Below the pieces are notes generated by a model. The model made no database searches, was not told where the DNA came from, and worked only from the letters and a program-made list of their open reading frames with translations. From Burkholderiales bacterium (GTDB taxonomy: Bacteria > Pseudomonadota > Gammaproteobacteria > Burkholderiales > Usitatibacteraceae), in the NCBI GenBank assembly GCA_025360815.1, contig JANYBL010000078.1, positions 1 to 54,674 on the forward strand: a stretch of DNA of 54,674 bases, read 5' to 3'. Shown here in pieces: positions 30,230-41,994 of the stretch (position 1 is its first letter; each line of letters begins with the position of its first letter). The position numbers and the translations under genes are program-made.

Positions 30230-31621
30230 TTACTTGCCAATACAAAACTTGCCAAAAATTTCACCTAACAAATCGTCCGGCGTAAATTCGCCGGTAATAC
30301 TCGATAGCGCCAACTGCGTCAAACGCAACTCCTCCGCAAATAATTCGAACGGCAGATCCGATTGCGCCGCTTGGTCGAGATGTTGAGCGGCCGCCCGTAG
30401 CGCAATCAAATGCCGCTCCCGCGCCATAAAAACCCCACCACTAATCGGCTGCCAACCCGCCGTCTCTAGCAACCACTGTCGCACCAGCGGCAGCCCTGCA
30501 CCTGTTAATGCCGAGATTTTGATTGCGGCATGATTTCCTTCTTGTGCACGCGCAGCTTGCTGATCGTGCGCGTCAATCTTGTTATAAATCCAAGCCATGG
30601 GTAATGTTTGCGGCAATTTCGCCAAAATAATCGCCTCATTTTCGCCGACGGTATCGCCTGCCTCGGTGATCAGCAGCGCCGCCCCAGCCTTTTCAATCGC
30701 TTGCCACGTACGCGCAATACCAATTTTCTCAACCTCATCCTCGGTTTCGCGCAGTCCTGCCGTGTCGATTAAATGAACCGGGACGCCGTCAATTGAAATG
30801 CTGGCACGCACATGATCACGAGTCGTGCCCGCAATCGGCGTGACAATTGCGACATCATCACCCGCGAGTTTGTTCAACAAGCTTGATTTACCAACATTGG
30901 GGCGGCCAATCAACACAACGGTGAGGCCTTCGCGCAAGACTGCACCTTGCTTGGCCTCCGCGGCTAAGATGGCGTGAAGGCCTCGCAGGTGATGGAGCTT
31001 CGCTTGTTGCGCCGCGCGGTCGGCGGGATCAATTTCCTCTTCCGGAAAATCGATGCAGGCTTCAACATGCATCCGCAGCTCGGTGGTGAAGTTGGTCAGC
31101 TGATGAACTTTTTGCGAGAACTCACCCGTAAGTGAGCGCGCCGCTGATTGAGCCGCCTCAGCCGAATTCGCCTCAATCAAATCAGCGACGCTCTCAGCTT
31201 GCGCAAGGTCGAGCTTGCCATTCAGGAATGCCCGCTCGGTGAACTCGCCTGGTCTAGCAAGACGGCAGCCTAAGGCCACACACCGCCGCAATAATCGCTG
31301 CATCACCGCTTGCCCACCGTGTCCTTGCAGCTCAAGCACATCCTCGCCTGTATAGGAATGAGGGGCAACGAAATAGAGCGCGATGCCTTGATCAATCACG
31401 CGACCACCCGCATCACGGAATGTGACCAATGTCGCCATGCGTGGCGATACGTTTTTACCGGTAACCGCCTGCGCCAACGCCAGCAGCGCTTTACCCGAAA
31501 CCCGTACCACGCCAATCCCGCCACGACCCGGCGCGGTGGCAATCGCGACAATGGTTTCACGTGAAACATCCAACACCGGATGTTTTACAGCAGAATGATC
31601 TGAAGTTGATTCATCTATCAT
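30230..31621 (-). CDS. mnmE: tRNA modification GTPase MnmE
   Basis: MnmE is the GTPase partner of MnmG. The 463 residues contain the N-terminal folate-binding domain (TIVAIATAPGRGGIGVVRVSG), a helical domain, and the inserted G domain with GRPNVGKSSLLNKL, the DTAGLRE switch and NKID. It ends in FCIGK, with the catalytic Cys near the C-terminus. A parS site lies inside codons 18-23 (VSRET). The leader before residue 24 is not conserved, so the start may be later. A terminator lies upstream, so mnmE probably has its own promoter. Confidence 0.97.
   Translation of the reverse strand: MIDESTSDHSAVKHPVLDVSRETIVAIATAPGRGGIGVVRVSGKALLALAQAVTGKNVSPRMATLVTFRDAGGRVIDQGIALYFVAPHSYTGEDVLELQGHGGQAVMQRLLRRCVALGCRLARPGEFTERAFLNGKLDLAQAESVADLIEANSAEAAQSAARSLTGEFSQKVHQLTNFTTELRMHVEACIDFPEEEIDPADRAAQQAKLHHLRGLHAILAAEAKQGAVLREGLTVVLIGRPNVGKSSLLNKLAGDDVAIVTPIAGTTRDHVRASISIDGVPVHLIDTAGLRETEDEVEKIGIARTWQAIEKAGAALLITEAGDTVGENEAIILAKLPQTLPMAWIYNKIDAHDQQAARAQEGNHAAIKISALTGAGLPLVRQWLLETAGWQPISGGVFMARERHLIALRAAAQHLDQAAQSDLPFELFAEELRLTQLALSSITGEFTPDDLLGEIFGKFCIGK
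31553..31568. other. parS centromere site 2, inside mnmE
   Basis: GGTTTCACGTGAAACA matches the parS consensus at 15 of 16 positions and overlaps the start of mnmE coding (Val-Ser-Arg-Glu-Thr). It is 1,354 bp from site 1. Confidence 0.93.
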
Positions 31622-31660
31622 GGACTAAATTTATCACAGCTATAGAACAACGCTATATGA

Positions 31661-31694
31661 AAAAAGCCGCCAATCATTAAAATTAGCGGCTTTT
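31661..31694 (-). terminator. Terminator between yidC and mnmE (bidirectional in form)
   Basis: Arms AAAAGCCGC (31662-31670) and GCGGCTTTT (31686-31694) pair perfectly; A and T runs flank the stem on both sides. On the minus strand it would end yidC transcription before mnmE. Confidence 0.85.
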
Positions 31695-31730
31695 CGCAGG
31701 GACTCAGCACGATCTCTAACGATTGCTCGC

Positions 31731-33434
31731 TTAACGTTTGGCAACCTTTGCCGCATCTACGACGCCAAAAGTTTTATTGATATACCACTGCTGTGCAATG
31801 CCCAAAATATTCTGCATTGTCCAATACAGCACCAAACCCGACGGGAAAAAGAAGAACATGATCGAGAACACAACGGGCAACACCATCATCACCTTAGCTT
31901 GGACCGGGTCAGCGGGCGCTGGATTAAGCTTGGTCTGGATAATCATCGATGCGCCCATGACAATTGGCAGCACGTAAAACGGATCCGGCGTTGAAAGATC
32001 GGCAATCCAGCCAATCCACGGTGCATTGCGCAGTTCAACTGCGCTCAACAGCACCCAATAAAGCGAGATAAAGAATGGCATTTGAACTACGATTGGCAAA
32101 CAGCCGCCCAATGGATTAATTTTCTCGGTTTTATACATTTCCATCATAGCTTGATTGAGCTTCATCTTGTCATCGCCGTAACGGGCTTTCAACGCTTCCA
32201 TCTTGGGCGTCATGGTTTTCATATGCGCCATAGACTTGCCAGCCTTTTGGTTCAGCGGGAAGAACACCACTTTCAGCAAAATGGTGAACAAAATAATCGT
32301 CCAGCCCCAATTGCCTAAGATGCCATGGATCCACGATAAAACGACGAACATCGGGTAAGCCAACACTTTGAGCCAGCCATAATCCACCACAAGGCCCAAA
32401 CCGGGCGCCAATTTATTCAACTTATCCTGTTCCTGCGGCCCGATATAAAGCGGCATCGTCAGGCTGCCCTCAGCACCTGATGCAATGGTCGAAATAGGCA
32501 CACTAACGCCGGCGCTATAAAGTGTCGTGTATTTTTGCGTGAAAAACTTACGCTCTCCAGATCCCTGCGGCAGCCAGGCCGAAACAAAATAGTGCTGCAC
32601 CATTCCGAGCCACCCATCGGTTGATTCTTTCACGTGGTCTTGTTTACTTTTATCAATATCGGTGAAGCTAACTTTTTGGAATTTCTTGGCCTCTGTATAA
32701 ACCGCAGGACCTGTGAAAGTGGCGATTCCGGTAAACGGGTTACTGCCTGCGCTCTCCCCCTCTGGCGGGTTGCCATCGCGCAAGAACTGAAAGTAGGCAC
32801 GTGGAGAAACGGCTGCTCCGCTATCGTTTTTTATGTCATAGCGAATGTCGACAACATAACTTCCCCTCGTAAACATATAAGTCTTGCTAACCGAAATACC
32901 AGCAACATCGTTGTTAGTAAGTATGACGTTGAGCTTGTCGTTCGAACCCAGATCAAAACTGGTTGCAGTCGCTTTCCAAAGCGCCGCGTGTGTCGGCAAC
33001 TCGTAGCCCAACAAGCCTGATTGCGCAATAAAGTAAGCGCCAACCTTGTCTTGCATTAAACTAAATGCGTGGTTAGCGTCGCCGCGTGCGGGATGCTTTA
33101 GCAGTGTGACTTTTCGAACGTCACCACCTTGCGTGTCGAGCTCCACTTGCAGCGTATCGGTCTGGACTGAAATCCGTTGGGCCGATTTTGGCGCCTCCGA
33201 CGTTGTTGCCACATTTTGCGCCTGGGGCACATTTGCGACCGCTGCACCAGTACCGTTTGTGCCGCTAGGTATAGTCGGGACGGTGGCAACAGCATTCAGC
33301 GCGCTATTGCCAGCTTGTGTCGTCACCGGGGCAGGCGGCGGCGCGGGCGGGCGGTTGTGTTTTTGCCACGCCTCCCATAAAAATAAACTCGATGCTGAAA
33401 AAACGACTAGGGCAATAATGCGTTGCGTATCCAT
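31731..33434 (-). CDS. yidC: Membrane protein insertase YidC
   Basis: YidC inserts inner-membrane proteins, alone or with SecYEG. The 567 residues have an N-terminal membrane helix (ALVVFSASSLFLWEAW), a Pro/Ala/Val-rich linker, a large periplasmic beta domain (about 85-340), and the C-terminal insertase helices (GWLKVLAYPMFVVLSWIHG, WTIILFTILLKVVFFPLN, MPFFISLYWVL, FSIMFFFFPSGLVLYW). It is downstream of rpmH-rnpA-yidD, the standard order. The length is typical for the Gram-negative form. Confidence 0.98.
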   Translation of the reverse strand: MDTQRIIALVVFSASSLFLWEAWQKHNRPPAPPPAPVTTQAGNSALNAVATVPTIPSGTNGTGAAVANVPQAQNVATTSEAPKSAQRISVQTDTLQVELDTQGGDVRKVTLLKHPARGDANHAFSLMQDKVGAYFIAQSGLLGYELPTHAALWKATATSFDLGSNDKLNVILTNNDVAGISVSKTYMFTRGSYVVDIRYDIKNDSGAAVSPRAYFQFLRDGNPPEGESAGSNPFTGIATFTGPAVYTEAKKFQKVSFTDIDKSKQDHVKESTDGWLGMVQHYFVSAWLPQGSGERKFFTQKYTTLYSAGVSVPISTIASGAEGSLTMPLYIGPQEQDKLNKLAPGLGLVVDYGWLKVLAYPMFVVLSWIHGILGNWGWTIILFTILLKVVFFPLNQKAGKSMAHMKTMTPKMEALKARYGDDKMKLNQAMMEMYKTEKINPLGGCLPIVVQMPFFISLYWVLLSAVELRNAPWIGWIADLSTPDPFYVLPIVMGASMIIQTKLNPAPADPVQAKVMMVLPVVFSIMFFFFPSGLVLYWTMQNILGIAQQWYINKTFGVVDAAKVAKR

Positions 33435-33565
33435 GTAGGGGAAGGTTCAAAAGGTGGGTTATGAAATGCTGGCGGGTTATGCAAGCGCTTGGGATACTTT
33501 ATCTGGACGAAGCTAGAAATTACTTTGAAACCCAAATCTGGGGGCGAAAAGACTAATTTAAATAA

Positions 33566-33799
33566 TCAAGGAACCGGATCATAACCGCCTTCGCACCATG
33601 GATGACAATGCAACAGTCGTTTTCCCGCGAACAAAGAACCTTTGACCGCACCGTGTTTCTGGAGCGCTTCCGCTGCGTATTGAGAACAAGATGGAGAAAA
33701 TCGGCATTGCGATCCTAACAAAGGGCTCAACAGATAGCGATAAGCACGAATCAAACCAAGCAAAACATGGTTGAGGATAGACTTATCTACTGACATCAC
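33566..33799 (-). CDS. yidD: Membrane protein insertion efficiency factor YidD
   Basis: YidD is a small inner-face membrane protein that aids YidC. The 77 residues include [32 protein letters not shown] with the conserved Cys pair, and [12 protein letters not shown] at the end, all diagnostic. It overlaps the rnpA stop by 17 bases, so they are translationally linked. It lies 131 bases before yidC. Confidence 0.96.
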   Translation of the reverse strand: MMSVDKSILNHVLLGLIRAYRYLLSPLLGSQCRFSPSCSQYAAEALQKHGAVKGSLFAGKRLLHCHPWCEGGYDPVP

Positions 33800-34460
33800 T
33801 ACTCCCTATAACAGAAGTCTTATTCGCGAATTTGTCCAATAGGACAGCTTGGTGGGGCGCTACGCCCAAAGACTTGCCGGTACGTGTCTCATGCGTTGCG
33901 GAAAGTTGCGTTGCTTGACGCATTGCGTCTGAAAACAGCTGTTGAAGCTCTGCCCGCGCCTCTTTTGCCTGCGCCTTTGGATCTAGCTGTTGTTCAAGCG
34001 TAATCAACATATCAATACCAACCGTGCGAACAGCATGTGGACGAAATGATTCTCGTATCCAGCGTTTAATTTTGTTACGCAATACAGCGGATTTTAATAG
34101 GCGTTTCGGGACCGCAACAGCGATACGCGACGCCGACTGTCGATTGGCTTGCGGCTTGGATGCGCTGATTGAATTGGTTACATCCACCCCGAGCGGCGCT
34201 TTCGGCAACAGTTGTGCATTATGCAGTTTCAGGTTGAACATAGCCCTGCGGTTGTGCTGCGACCCTGGTTTGGCCGGCAACGAAACACGTATCCGCTTGC
34301 CCAGTTTGATCACCGCAGCAACGGCCTCTTGATTGAGGCGAAGCGCTTTCGGCAAGCGGTGCGGATGACTATTGTTGGGGCTGTCGAACTTATCCGACTC
34401 GCCTAACTTCTCCAACATCCTGCAGGCAGGGCTATCGGGCGACCGCGGCGTAATGGACAT
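33783..34460 (-). CDS. rnpA: Ribonuclease P protein component, with long N-terminal and internal extensions
   Basis: RnpA binds the RNase P RNA for 5' tRNA processing. The key motif is present: [20 protein letters not shown] near residue 120-140, preceded by RIAVAVPK. The protein is 225 residues, while 110-140 is usual. About 40 residues at the start and a stretch around 70-105 are extra, as is the tail of about 40. The ATG at 34460 has GAGGG 8 bases upstream, which supports the long form, 35 bases after rpmH. Codon use looks ordinary. The core function is secure; the extra parts are unexplained. Confidence 0.9.
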   Translation of the reverse strand: MSITPRSPDSPACRMLEKLGESDKFDSPNNSHPHRLPKALRLNQEAVAAVIKLGKRIRVSLPAKPGSQHNRRAMFNLKLHNAQLLPKAPLGVDVTNSISASKPQANRQSASRIAVAVPKRLLKSAVLRNKIKRWIRESFRPHAVRTVGIDMLITLEQQLDPKAQAKEARAELQQLFSDAMRQATQLSATHETRTGKSLGVAPHQAVLLDKFANKTSVIGSSDVSR

Positions 34461-34495
34461 TTACCCTCAATATCAAACCCTACCGCGATAGGGAG

Positions 34496-34630
34496 CTAAA
34501 CCGCAAGGCGAGCACGACCTTTGGCACGACGCGCATTAATAACAGCACGGCCGCCTGGCGTTTTCATACGCACACGAAAACCATGGGTTTTTTTTCGGCG
34601 TGCGACGGAGGGTTGGTAGGTACGTTTCAT
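34496..34630 (-). CDS. rpmH: 50S ribosomal protein L34
   Basis: This 44-residue gene is read directly from the minus strand. It starts [14 protein letters not shown], continues [15 protein letters not shown] and ends [15 protein letters not shown], all typical of L34. It is first in the rpmH-rnpA-yidD-yidC run and diverges from dnaA. A sigma70 promoter lies about 120 bases upstream. Confidence 0.98.
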   Translation of the reverse strand: MKRTYQPSVARRKKTHGFRVRMKTPGGRAVINARRAKGRARLAV

Positions 34631-34751
34631 ATCAATACTCTGCTGGGTTTAGATAATTTAGGGCGCGCACCAATGACGCCCGCAACACGCAATAATAGCC
34701 GCGCGGCAAGGAATCGTATAAAGAATGGTGGTGCGATACGAAGAACTTGGC

Positions 34752-34781
34752 ATTATCCTTTTTTTTCAGTTAGTTAGTCAA
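34752..34781 (-). promoter_or_regulatory. Sigma70 promoter of rpmH
   Basis: On the minus strand TTGACT (34781-34776) and GATAAT (34757-34752) are 18 bases apart; each matches five of six consensus bases. It lies about 120 bases before rpmH. Confidence 0.7.
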
Positions 34782-34921
34782 GCTCTCTCGGATGATTGCC
34801 TTGGTAAGAGCGCGCCCTTTACTGCCCAAAGGTCCTTTTAAAACCTTTCTAGCTCAATTGTAAGGCCGCCTTAAATAGTATTGCGCTTATCGGGTTATTC
34901 AATTCCCTGTCAAACTTTACC

Positions 34922-34930
34922 TGTGGATAA
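34922..34930 (-). promoter_or_regulatory. DnaA box upstream of dnaA
   Basis: TGTGGATAA is the exact complement of the consensus DnaA box TTATCCACA. Its position 233 bases before dnaA suggests autoregulation or origin function. Confidence 0.85.
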
Positions 34931-35162
34931 GTCGCCCCAAAAAGCGTAAGATACAAGCTCGTGTTTTCGCTGCATTTATTGCCGCCCTCATTGCAGCATT
35001 TGCACCCTGTTGCGACATGTGTGTTGAGCATTTATTGTTTGTCTGTTTTAGCGCTCTATTTCTCGTTTTTTATTTTTATTCCGACCCTTACCTTTAGGGG
35101 TCTTGGTTAGTCGTTTATTTTCACCCCCTGTCTTCTGACTCATTCCGACCGGTCCCTATCAA

Positions 35163-36566
35163 ATGCATCCTTTTTGGCAATCCTGCGTTAGCGATTTTCA
35201 ACAGGAACTATCAACCCATCAATACAATACGTGGATCAAACCTCTGCGCTTTGAACAAGAAGGCGATAGTTTTACGTTAATCGCGCCCAATCGGCATGTG
35301 CTTCAATGGGCAAAAGAACGGTTATTGAACCGAGTAGAACAGTCGGGCGAAAAGTTTTTTGCGCGCTCTATTTATTTGGAATTGGCTTTAGAAGAAGCTG
35401 AAATTGACGCGGTACCTATACTAAATGACGGTGATAGCGATTCCAGTCTGGCCGATGACTCGCTAGCCGACCCGCAACAAAAACCTTCCCAAAACGGCGT
35501 GGCGCTTTACCAACAGAACGGCAATAATGCGCTACCAAAGCCCATTCCTCATCGTATCAATCCCGCATTTACATTCACTAGTTTTGTCGGCGGCAAAGCG
35601 AATCAGCTGGCACGTGCGGCCGCACTTCAAGTAGGACAAAATCCAGGGCAGGCCTATAACCCGCTATTTATTTATGGCACTACTGGGCTGGGTAAAACCC
35701 ATCTCGTGCAAGCCATCGGCAATCAGCTTCTAGAGCAAAATCCTAGTGCCAACATCCGTTATATCCATGCTGAGCAGTTTGTTACCGATGTCGTCAAAGC
35801 CTACCAACACAAGGCTTTCGATAGTTTTAAGCGCTCTTATCACACCCTTGACCTGCTGCTCATCGATGATATTCAGTTCTTTGGTGGAAAGTCCAGAACA
35901 CAGGAAGAGTTCTTCTACGCCTTCAACGCTTTGATCGAAGCCGGTAAACAAGTCGTCATCACTTCGGACCGATTTCCTAAAGAAATTTCAAACATTGAAG
36001 ATCGCCTCATTTCACGCTTCGGTTGGGGATTGACGGTATCTGTCGAGCCACCTGAATTAGAAATGCGCGTCGCTATCCTGCTTAAAAAAGCAGAAAGTGA
36101 AGGTATTAGCTTAAATGAAGAGGTCGCTTTTTTTATCGCGAAGCATATACGCTCAAATGTTCGTGAGCTCGAAGGTGGTCTAAAACGCGTGCTGGCTTAT
36201 TCGCGTTTTAGTAATTTGCCGGTCACTGTTGCGACGGCAAAAGAGGCTCTCAAAGATCTTTTGGCTGTACTCAATCGCCAGATTTCAATTGACAACATCC
36301 AAAAAACTGTTGCAGATTATTACAAAATAAAAGTTTCTGAAATGTATTCTAAAAAAAGGGTTCGCTCCCTAGCCCGCCCTCGCCAGATGGCCATGGCGTT
36401 AGCGAAAGAGCTAACGCCAATGTCTTTGCCCGAAATTGGCGAATCATTTGGTGGCCGTGATCACACCACTGTTTTGCATGCCTGTCGTAAAATTGTTGAA
36501 TTGATCGAAGCCGATCAAGTAATCGCACGAGACCACGCTCTACTGATGCAAATACTAAGAGGATAG
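35163..36566 (+). CDS. dnaA: Chromosomal replication initiator DnaA
   Basis: DnaA binds DnaA boxes and opens the origin. The 467 residues have domain I ([25 protein letters not shown]), a Gln/Asn-rich linker (about 95-135), the AAA+ domain with [16 protein letters not shown] and LLIDDIQFF, and the C-terminal DNA-binding domain ([32 protein letters not shown]). No strong ribosome binding site is visible before the ATG. dnaN and gyrB follow in the standard order. Confidence 0.98.
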   Translation: MHPFWQSCVSDFQQELSTHQYNTWIKPLRFEQEGDSFTLIAPNRHVLQWAKERLLNRVEQSGEKFFARSIYLELALEEAEIDAVPILNDGDSDSSLADDSLADPQQKPSQNGVALYQQNGNNALPKPIPHRINPAFTFTSFVGGKANQLARAAALQVGQNPGQAYNPLFIYGTTGLGKTHLVQAIGNQLLEQNPSANIRYIHAEQFVTDVVKAYQHKAFDSFKRSYHTLDLLLIDDIQFFGGKSRTQEEFFYAFNALIEAGKQVVITSDRFPKEISNIEDRLISRFGWGLTVSVEPPELEMRVAILLKKAESEGISLNEEVAFFIAKHIRSNVRELEGGLKRVLAYSRFSNLPVTVATAKEALKDLLAVLNRQISIDNIQKTVADYYKIKVSEMYSKKRVRSLARPRQMAMALAKELTPMSLPEIGESFGGRDHTTVLHACRKIVELIEADQVIARDHALLMQILRG

Positions 36567-36895
36567 TTATTGATCGAAAGGACCACTTTTTTTCAAATGT
36601 TGATATCACTGAGTAGCTTGTAAAAACTTTCGTGCCCTTTCTTTATTCCCCGAAGAAAGAGTTTTATTTGGCTTTCCTTTCTGTGTATTTTTTTGTATTT
36701 ATTTTGTTTATAAACAGTGGATAGAAAAGTTTCATTTCTTATTTCTATATTTTCTTTTTTGTTATCCACAGCGTTCCACAGGCAGAAAAGATTCTATACG
36801 CGATTTAAATATCGCTTAAGTAATTGAATCCTTAGTAATTTAAGCACCTATACCCGAAACCTTTCCCCCTTATCTATTATCTATTAGGTTTAATT
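36567..36895. other. dnaA-dnaN gap, AT-rich, candidate origin of replication
   Basis: This 329-base gap is clearly AT-rich (especially 36640-36770) and holds a perfect DnaA box TTATCCACA at 36772-36780, an imperfect one read on the minus strand at 36714-36722, and a third weak match (GTTCCACA) at 36782-36789 or nearby. An AT-rich tract next to DnaA boxes fits an unwinding element. The number of clear boxes is low for a full oriC. It could share origin function with the region before dnaA. Confidence 0.55.
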
Positions 36896-38005
36896 ATGAT
36901 AACTATTAAAACTAAGAACAGTACGCTACTTGGACCTTTGCAGTTTGTGACTGGCATTGTTGAACGCCGTCATACCCTACCCATTTTGTCAAACGTGTTG
37001 ATTGAAGTAATCGATCAAACGGTTCACTTTCTAGCAACGGATTTGGAAGTTCAAATTAAAGCATCGGCGAAGCTGGATACCCCGCATAAGCCCGGTAGCC
37101 TCACTGTAGGCGCAAAAAAACTACAGGATATTCTGCGCGCATTACCACCAGATGCTGATACGGCGCTTGAAACAAAAGAAAATCGCTTAACAGTAAAAGC
37201 GGGGAAAAGTCGTTTTTCTTTGCAAACATTGGCAGCGAACGATTATCCAAAAATTGCCGAAGCGAAAGATAAAGCGAACGAATTTTCATTGCCACAACGT
37301 GAGTTTAAGCACGTTTTGGGTTTGGTACAATTTGCGATGGCCGTACAAGATATTCGCTATTATCTCAACGGAGTTTTACTCTCAACCGACGGAAATGTTT
37401 TACGGGTTGTCGCAACAGACGGACATCGCTTATCGATGGCGCAATACAAACTTGCCGAGCCGGTGGCTAAGATTGATGCCATTTTGCCGCGCAAGACAGT
37501 GTTGGAATTGATTAAACTGTTGGATGAAAGTGATGATCCTATTCATCTGACAATGCACCAAAACCAGGTGAAATTTACGTTTGCCGGCATCGAGATTGTT
37601 TCAAAGATAGTCGAAGGTAAATTCCCTGACTACACTAAAGTGATCCCGTCCGGCTATACCAATCATGTATCGCTAAATCGCAGTGAGTTCCTTAGCGCGC
37701 TGCAACGTGCTTCAATTCTTTCAAATGATAAAATTAGAGGCGTTAGGCTGGTATTTACCAAAGATTCTTTGTCGATCATATGCTCAAACAACGAGCAAGA
37801 AGAGGCAGAAGAAAATCTACCGATTCCGTACGATAAAGACGCACTCGACATCGCATTTAATATCGCCTATTTGCTTGATGTTTTGGGGCACCTTTCGACC
37901 GAAACGATCCAGCTCTCGCTGGGAGAGGCGAATATGTCCAGCGCACTAATGACTCAACCAAGGTCGGACGACTTCAAATATGTTGTGATGCCAATGAGAA
38001 TTTAA
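36896..38005 (+). CDS. dnaN: DNA polymerase III beta subunit (sliding clamp)
   Basis: The clamp holds Pol III on DNA. The 369 residues are three repeated clamp folds; visible pieces are VERRHTLPILSNVLIE near residue 22, LRVVATDGHRLSMA in the middle and the C-terminal YVVMPMRI. Length and position are standard. The ribosome binding site is weak. Confidence 0.98.
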   Translation: MITIKTKNSTLLGPLQFVTGIVERRHTLPILSNVLIEVIDQTVHFLATDLEVQIKASAKLDTPHKPGSLTVGAKKLQDILRALPPDADTALETKENRLTVKAGKSRFSLQTLAANDYPKIAEAKDKANEFSLPQREFKHVLGLVQFAMAVQDIRYYLNGVLLSTDGNVLRVVATDGHRLSMAQYKLAEPVAKIDAILPRKTVLELIKLLDESDDPIHLTMHQNQVKFTFAGIEIVSKIVEGKFPDYTKVIPSGYTNHVSLNRSEFLSALQRASILSNDKIRGVRLVFTKDSLSIICSNNEQEEAEENLPIPYDKDALDIAFNIAYLLDVLGHLSTETIQLSLGEANMSSALMTQPRSDDFKYVVMPMRI

Positions 38006-38069
38006 AAATAAGAAAAAAGTAACCATAAAGAAAAGCTATTTTCGCAACACCGACACAGCAGCGCTTTAA

Positions 38070-40499
<2,430 letters not shown>

Positions 40500-40584
40500 A
40501 GCTGTCGGATGACATGGAAAGTGAAATCTGTGCCAAGTAAATGAAATAGTAGTGTCGCAGATAGTGAAACAATTATACGGAGTG

Positions 40585-40613
40585 AAAAAGCCAACCGCTT
40601 AGGTTGGCTTTTT
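40585..40613 (+). terminator. Terminator after gyrB
   Basis: AAAAAGCCAACC (40585-40596) and GGTTGGCTTTTT (40602-40613) are perfect 12-base arms with a short loop; the flanking A and T runs make it work on either strand. Confidence 0.93.
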
Positions 40614-40705
40614 AATGCGGACTGAGCCGAACGCTTGTAACTTATTTCGCGTCGACTGTGCTTCACGGTAATCCCCCCATTTTTAACAGGCGCTAAAAGT
40701 AGAGG

Positions 40706-41533
40706 TTAGGCGGCCAAGGCCAACTTCTGTTTTGGCGTCATGCCGCCAATGGCCGTGTTGGGCCGTCCATGATTGTAAGACCATAGCCATTTCGTGGCAA
40801 AATCCTGTATCTCTTCAATCGAATCAAATAAGTGATGTGCGAGCCAATCGTAGCGCACCGTGCGGTTGTAGCGTTCAACATAGGCATTCTGCTGCGGGTT
40901 GCCGGGCTGGATGAAATCGATCCTGATGCCACGCTTCTGCGCCCATGCCAGTGTCTGGGCGCTGATGTATTCCGGACCGTTGTCGCAACGGATCGCTTTC
41001 GGTACACCACGCCATTCGATGATCTGGTCCAGTGATCGGATCACACGCTCGGACGGCAACGAGAAATCGACATCGATACACAACCCTTCCCGATTGAAAT
41101 CGTCAATCACGTTGAAGAGCCGGATACAGCGGCCATCGCCCAATTGGTCGTGCATGAAGTCCATTGACCACACTTCATTGATCTGCTCCGGGACAGCCAG
41201 CATCAGTGGCTTCTCGCGAACCAGGCGCTGCCTGGGCTTGATGCGCAAGTTCAGCGCCAGCTCCCGATATATTCTGTAGGCGCGTTTGTGATTCCAGCCG
41301 AACTGCTTGACGTTGCGCAGGTACAGGTAGCACAGACCGAAGCCCCAGTTGCGTTGATTGTGGGTGAGCCGGATCAGCTTGTCGGCGATCTCTTCATTCT
41401 CGGTTGATAGCTTGGCGCGATAGCGGTAGCAGGTTTCGCTGATGCCAAACGCTGCGCACGCTGTACGAACGCTGATCTGCTTGTCCTGCACGGCCCGCAA
41501 GGCCATCTCGCGACGCTGAGACGGCCTCACCAC
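40706..41533 (-). CDS. IS3-family transposase OrfB (DDE integrase domain)
   Basis: OrfB carries the catalytic part of the transposase. The 275 residues show the HTH-like N-terminal part, then the rve/DDE core: WSMDFMHDQ (first Asp), RCDNGPEY (second Asp) and the [10 protein letters not shown] segment (Glu), and a C-terminal [18 protein letters not shown]. It begins with GTG at 41533 in the -1 frame relative to orfA and would normally be made as an OrfAB fusion. No damage is visible. Confidence 0.93.
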   Translation of the reverse strand: MVRPSQRREMALRAVQDKQISVRTACAAFGISETCYRYRAKLSTENEEIADKLIRLTHNQRNWGFGLCYLYLRNVKQFGWNHKRAYRIYRELALNLRIKPRQRLVREKPLMLAVPEQINEVWSMDFMHDQLGDGRCIRLFNVIDDFNREGLCIDVDFSLPSERVIRSLDQIIEWRGVPKAIRCDNGPEYISAQTLAWAQKRGIRIDFIQPGNPQQNAYVERYNRTVRYDWLAHHLFDSIEEIQDFATKWLWSYNHGRPNTAIGGMTPKQKLALAA

Positions 41534-41793
41534 TTTTTTGCAATGGCATCCTTGAGGACGTCGGCCTGCAGTTGCACATTGGCGTCCATCTTCTTCAATC
41601 GGCGGTTCTCGTCTTCCAGTTCCTTCAACCGCGACATCATCGAGGCGTCCATGGCGCCGAACTTGGCGCGCGATTTGTAGAACGTTGCGGAACTCATGCC
41701 GTGCTCACGGCATAGGCCGGGGACGGGCCCACCAGCTTCTGCCTGCTTCAAAATCTGCATGATCTGGCGGTCGGTAAAGCGGGATGTCTTCAT
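41527..41793 (-). CDS. IS3-family transposase OrfA (HTH)
   Basis: OrfA is the DNA-binding regulator part. The 88 residues start [20 protein letters not shown], with the helix-turn-helix ([20 protein letters not shown]) and a coiled coil ([14 protein letters not shown]). It ends just after the slippery heptamer A_AAA_AAG (minus strand 41539-41533), which lies in the right frame for -1 slippage into orfB. Confidence 0.93.
   Translation of the reverse strand: MKTSRFTDRQIMQILKQAEAGGPVPGLCREHGMSSATFYKSRAKFGAMDASMMSRLKELEDENRRLKKMDANVQLQADVLKDAIAKKW
41533..41539 (-). promoter_or_regulatory. Programmed -1 frameshift heptamer of the IS
   Basis: Codons GCA AAA AAG contain A_AAA_AAG in the phase needed for tandem -1 slippage. 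Shifting joins OrfA to OrfB (AAA AAA GTG GTG AGG). This is the standard IS3-family device; use is inferred. Confidence 0.8.
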
Positions 41794-41865
41794 GTAAAAA
41801 GTCCTTAAATCGCATTTAAGAAAATTCTACTTTTAAATGCCCTTATTTTGTGGGGGGATTACCAA

Positions 41866-41994
41866 GAGCTAGCTACCGCCGAGACTATCGCCTGCGCTTA
41901 TTACGCGGGCATACGAGCGCATACGAACGTTGACGACAAGACGCCGGATCAGGCTTATTGGCTGTTGTTGCCTGATGTGAAGATGGCTGCGTAA
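41866..41994 (+). pseudogene. C-terminal fragment of an IS3-type transposase
   Basis: In frame from GAG at 41866 the sequence reads ELATAETIACAYYAGIRAHT, then NVDDKTPDQAYWLLLP and ends with AA before TAA. The pattern Y-x2-R-x-H, TPDQAYW and Leu-Pro...Ala-Ala is the end of IS3-family integrases. No start or core is present. It begins 2 bases beyond the right end of the intact IS. The fragment is similar in type to the remnant at 44.3-44.75 kb, but the order is reversed (C-terminal part first), so they cannot be one simply interrupted copy. Confidence 0.6.

Larger units (their letters stand above)
34631..35162. other. rpmH-dnaA divergent intergenic region
   Basis: There is no gene here. It contains the rpmH promoter (minus strand) and one perfect DnaA box TGTGGATAA at 34922-34930. 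The stretch from 35030 to 35110 is rich in T. A dnaA promoter must lie here but I could not place one with confidence. The region may be part of the origin or an autoregulatory site for dnaA. Confidence 0.6.
40667..41863 (-). mobile_element. IS3-family insertion sequence, intact by sequence
   Basis: The element is 1,197 bp, with 13-bp perfect terminal inverted repeats GGTAATCCCCCCA (40667-40679 and the complement at 41851-41863) and weaker matches inside them (AAAAGTAGA on both sides). It carries orfA and orfB in the order and frames usual for the IS3 family, with a -1 slippery heptamer. I find no target-site duplication on the flanks (TCAC left, AAGA right, or shifted by two), so the flanks may be rearranged. 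The right end abuts a fragment of another transposase exactly. Confidence 0.88.

Noticed and set aside
32627-32640. A third parS site (TTTCACGTGG)
   Set aside because: Only the central part matches; flanks fail the consensus.
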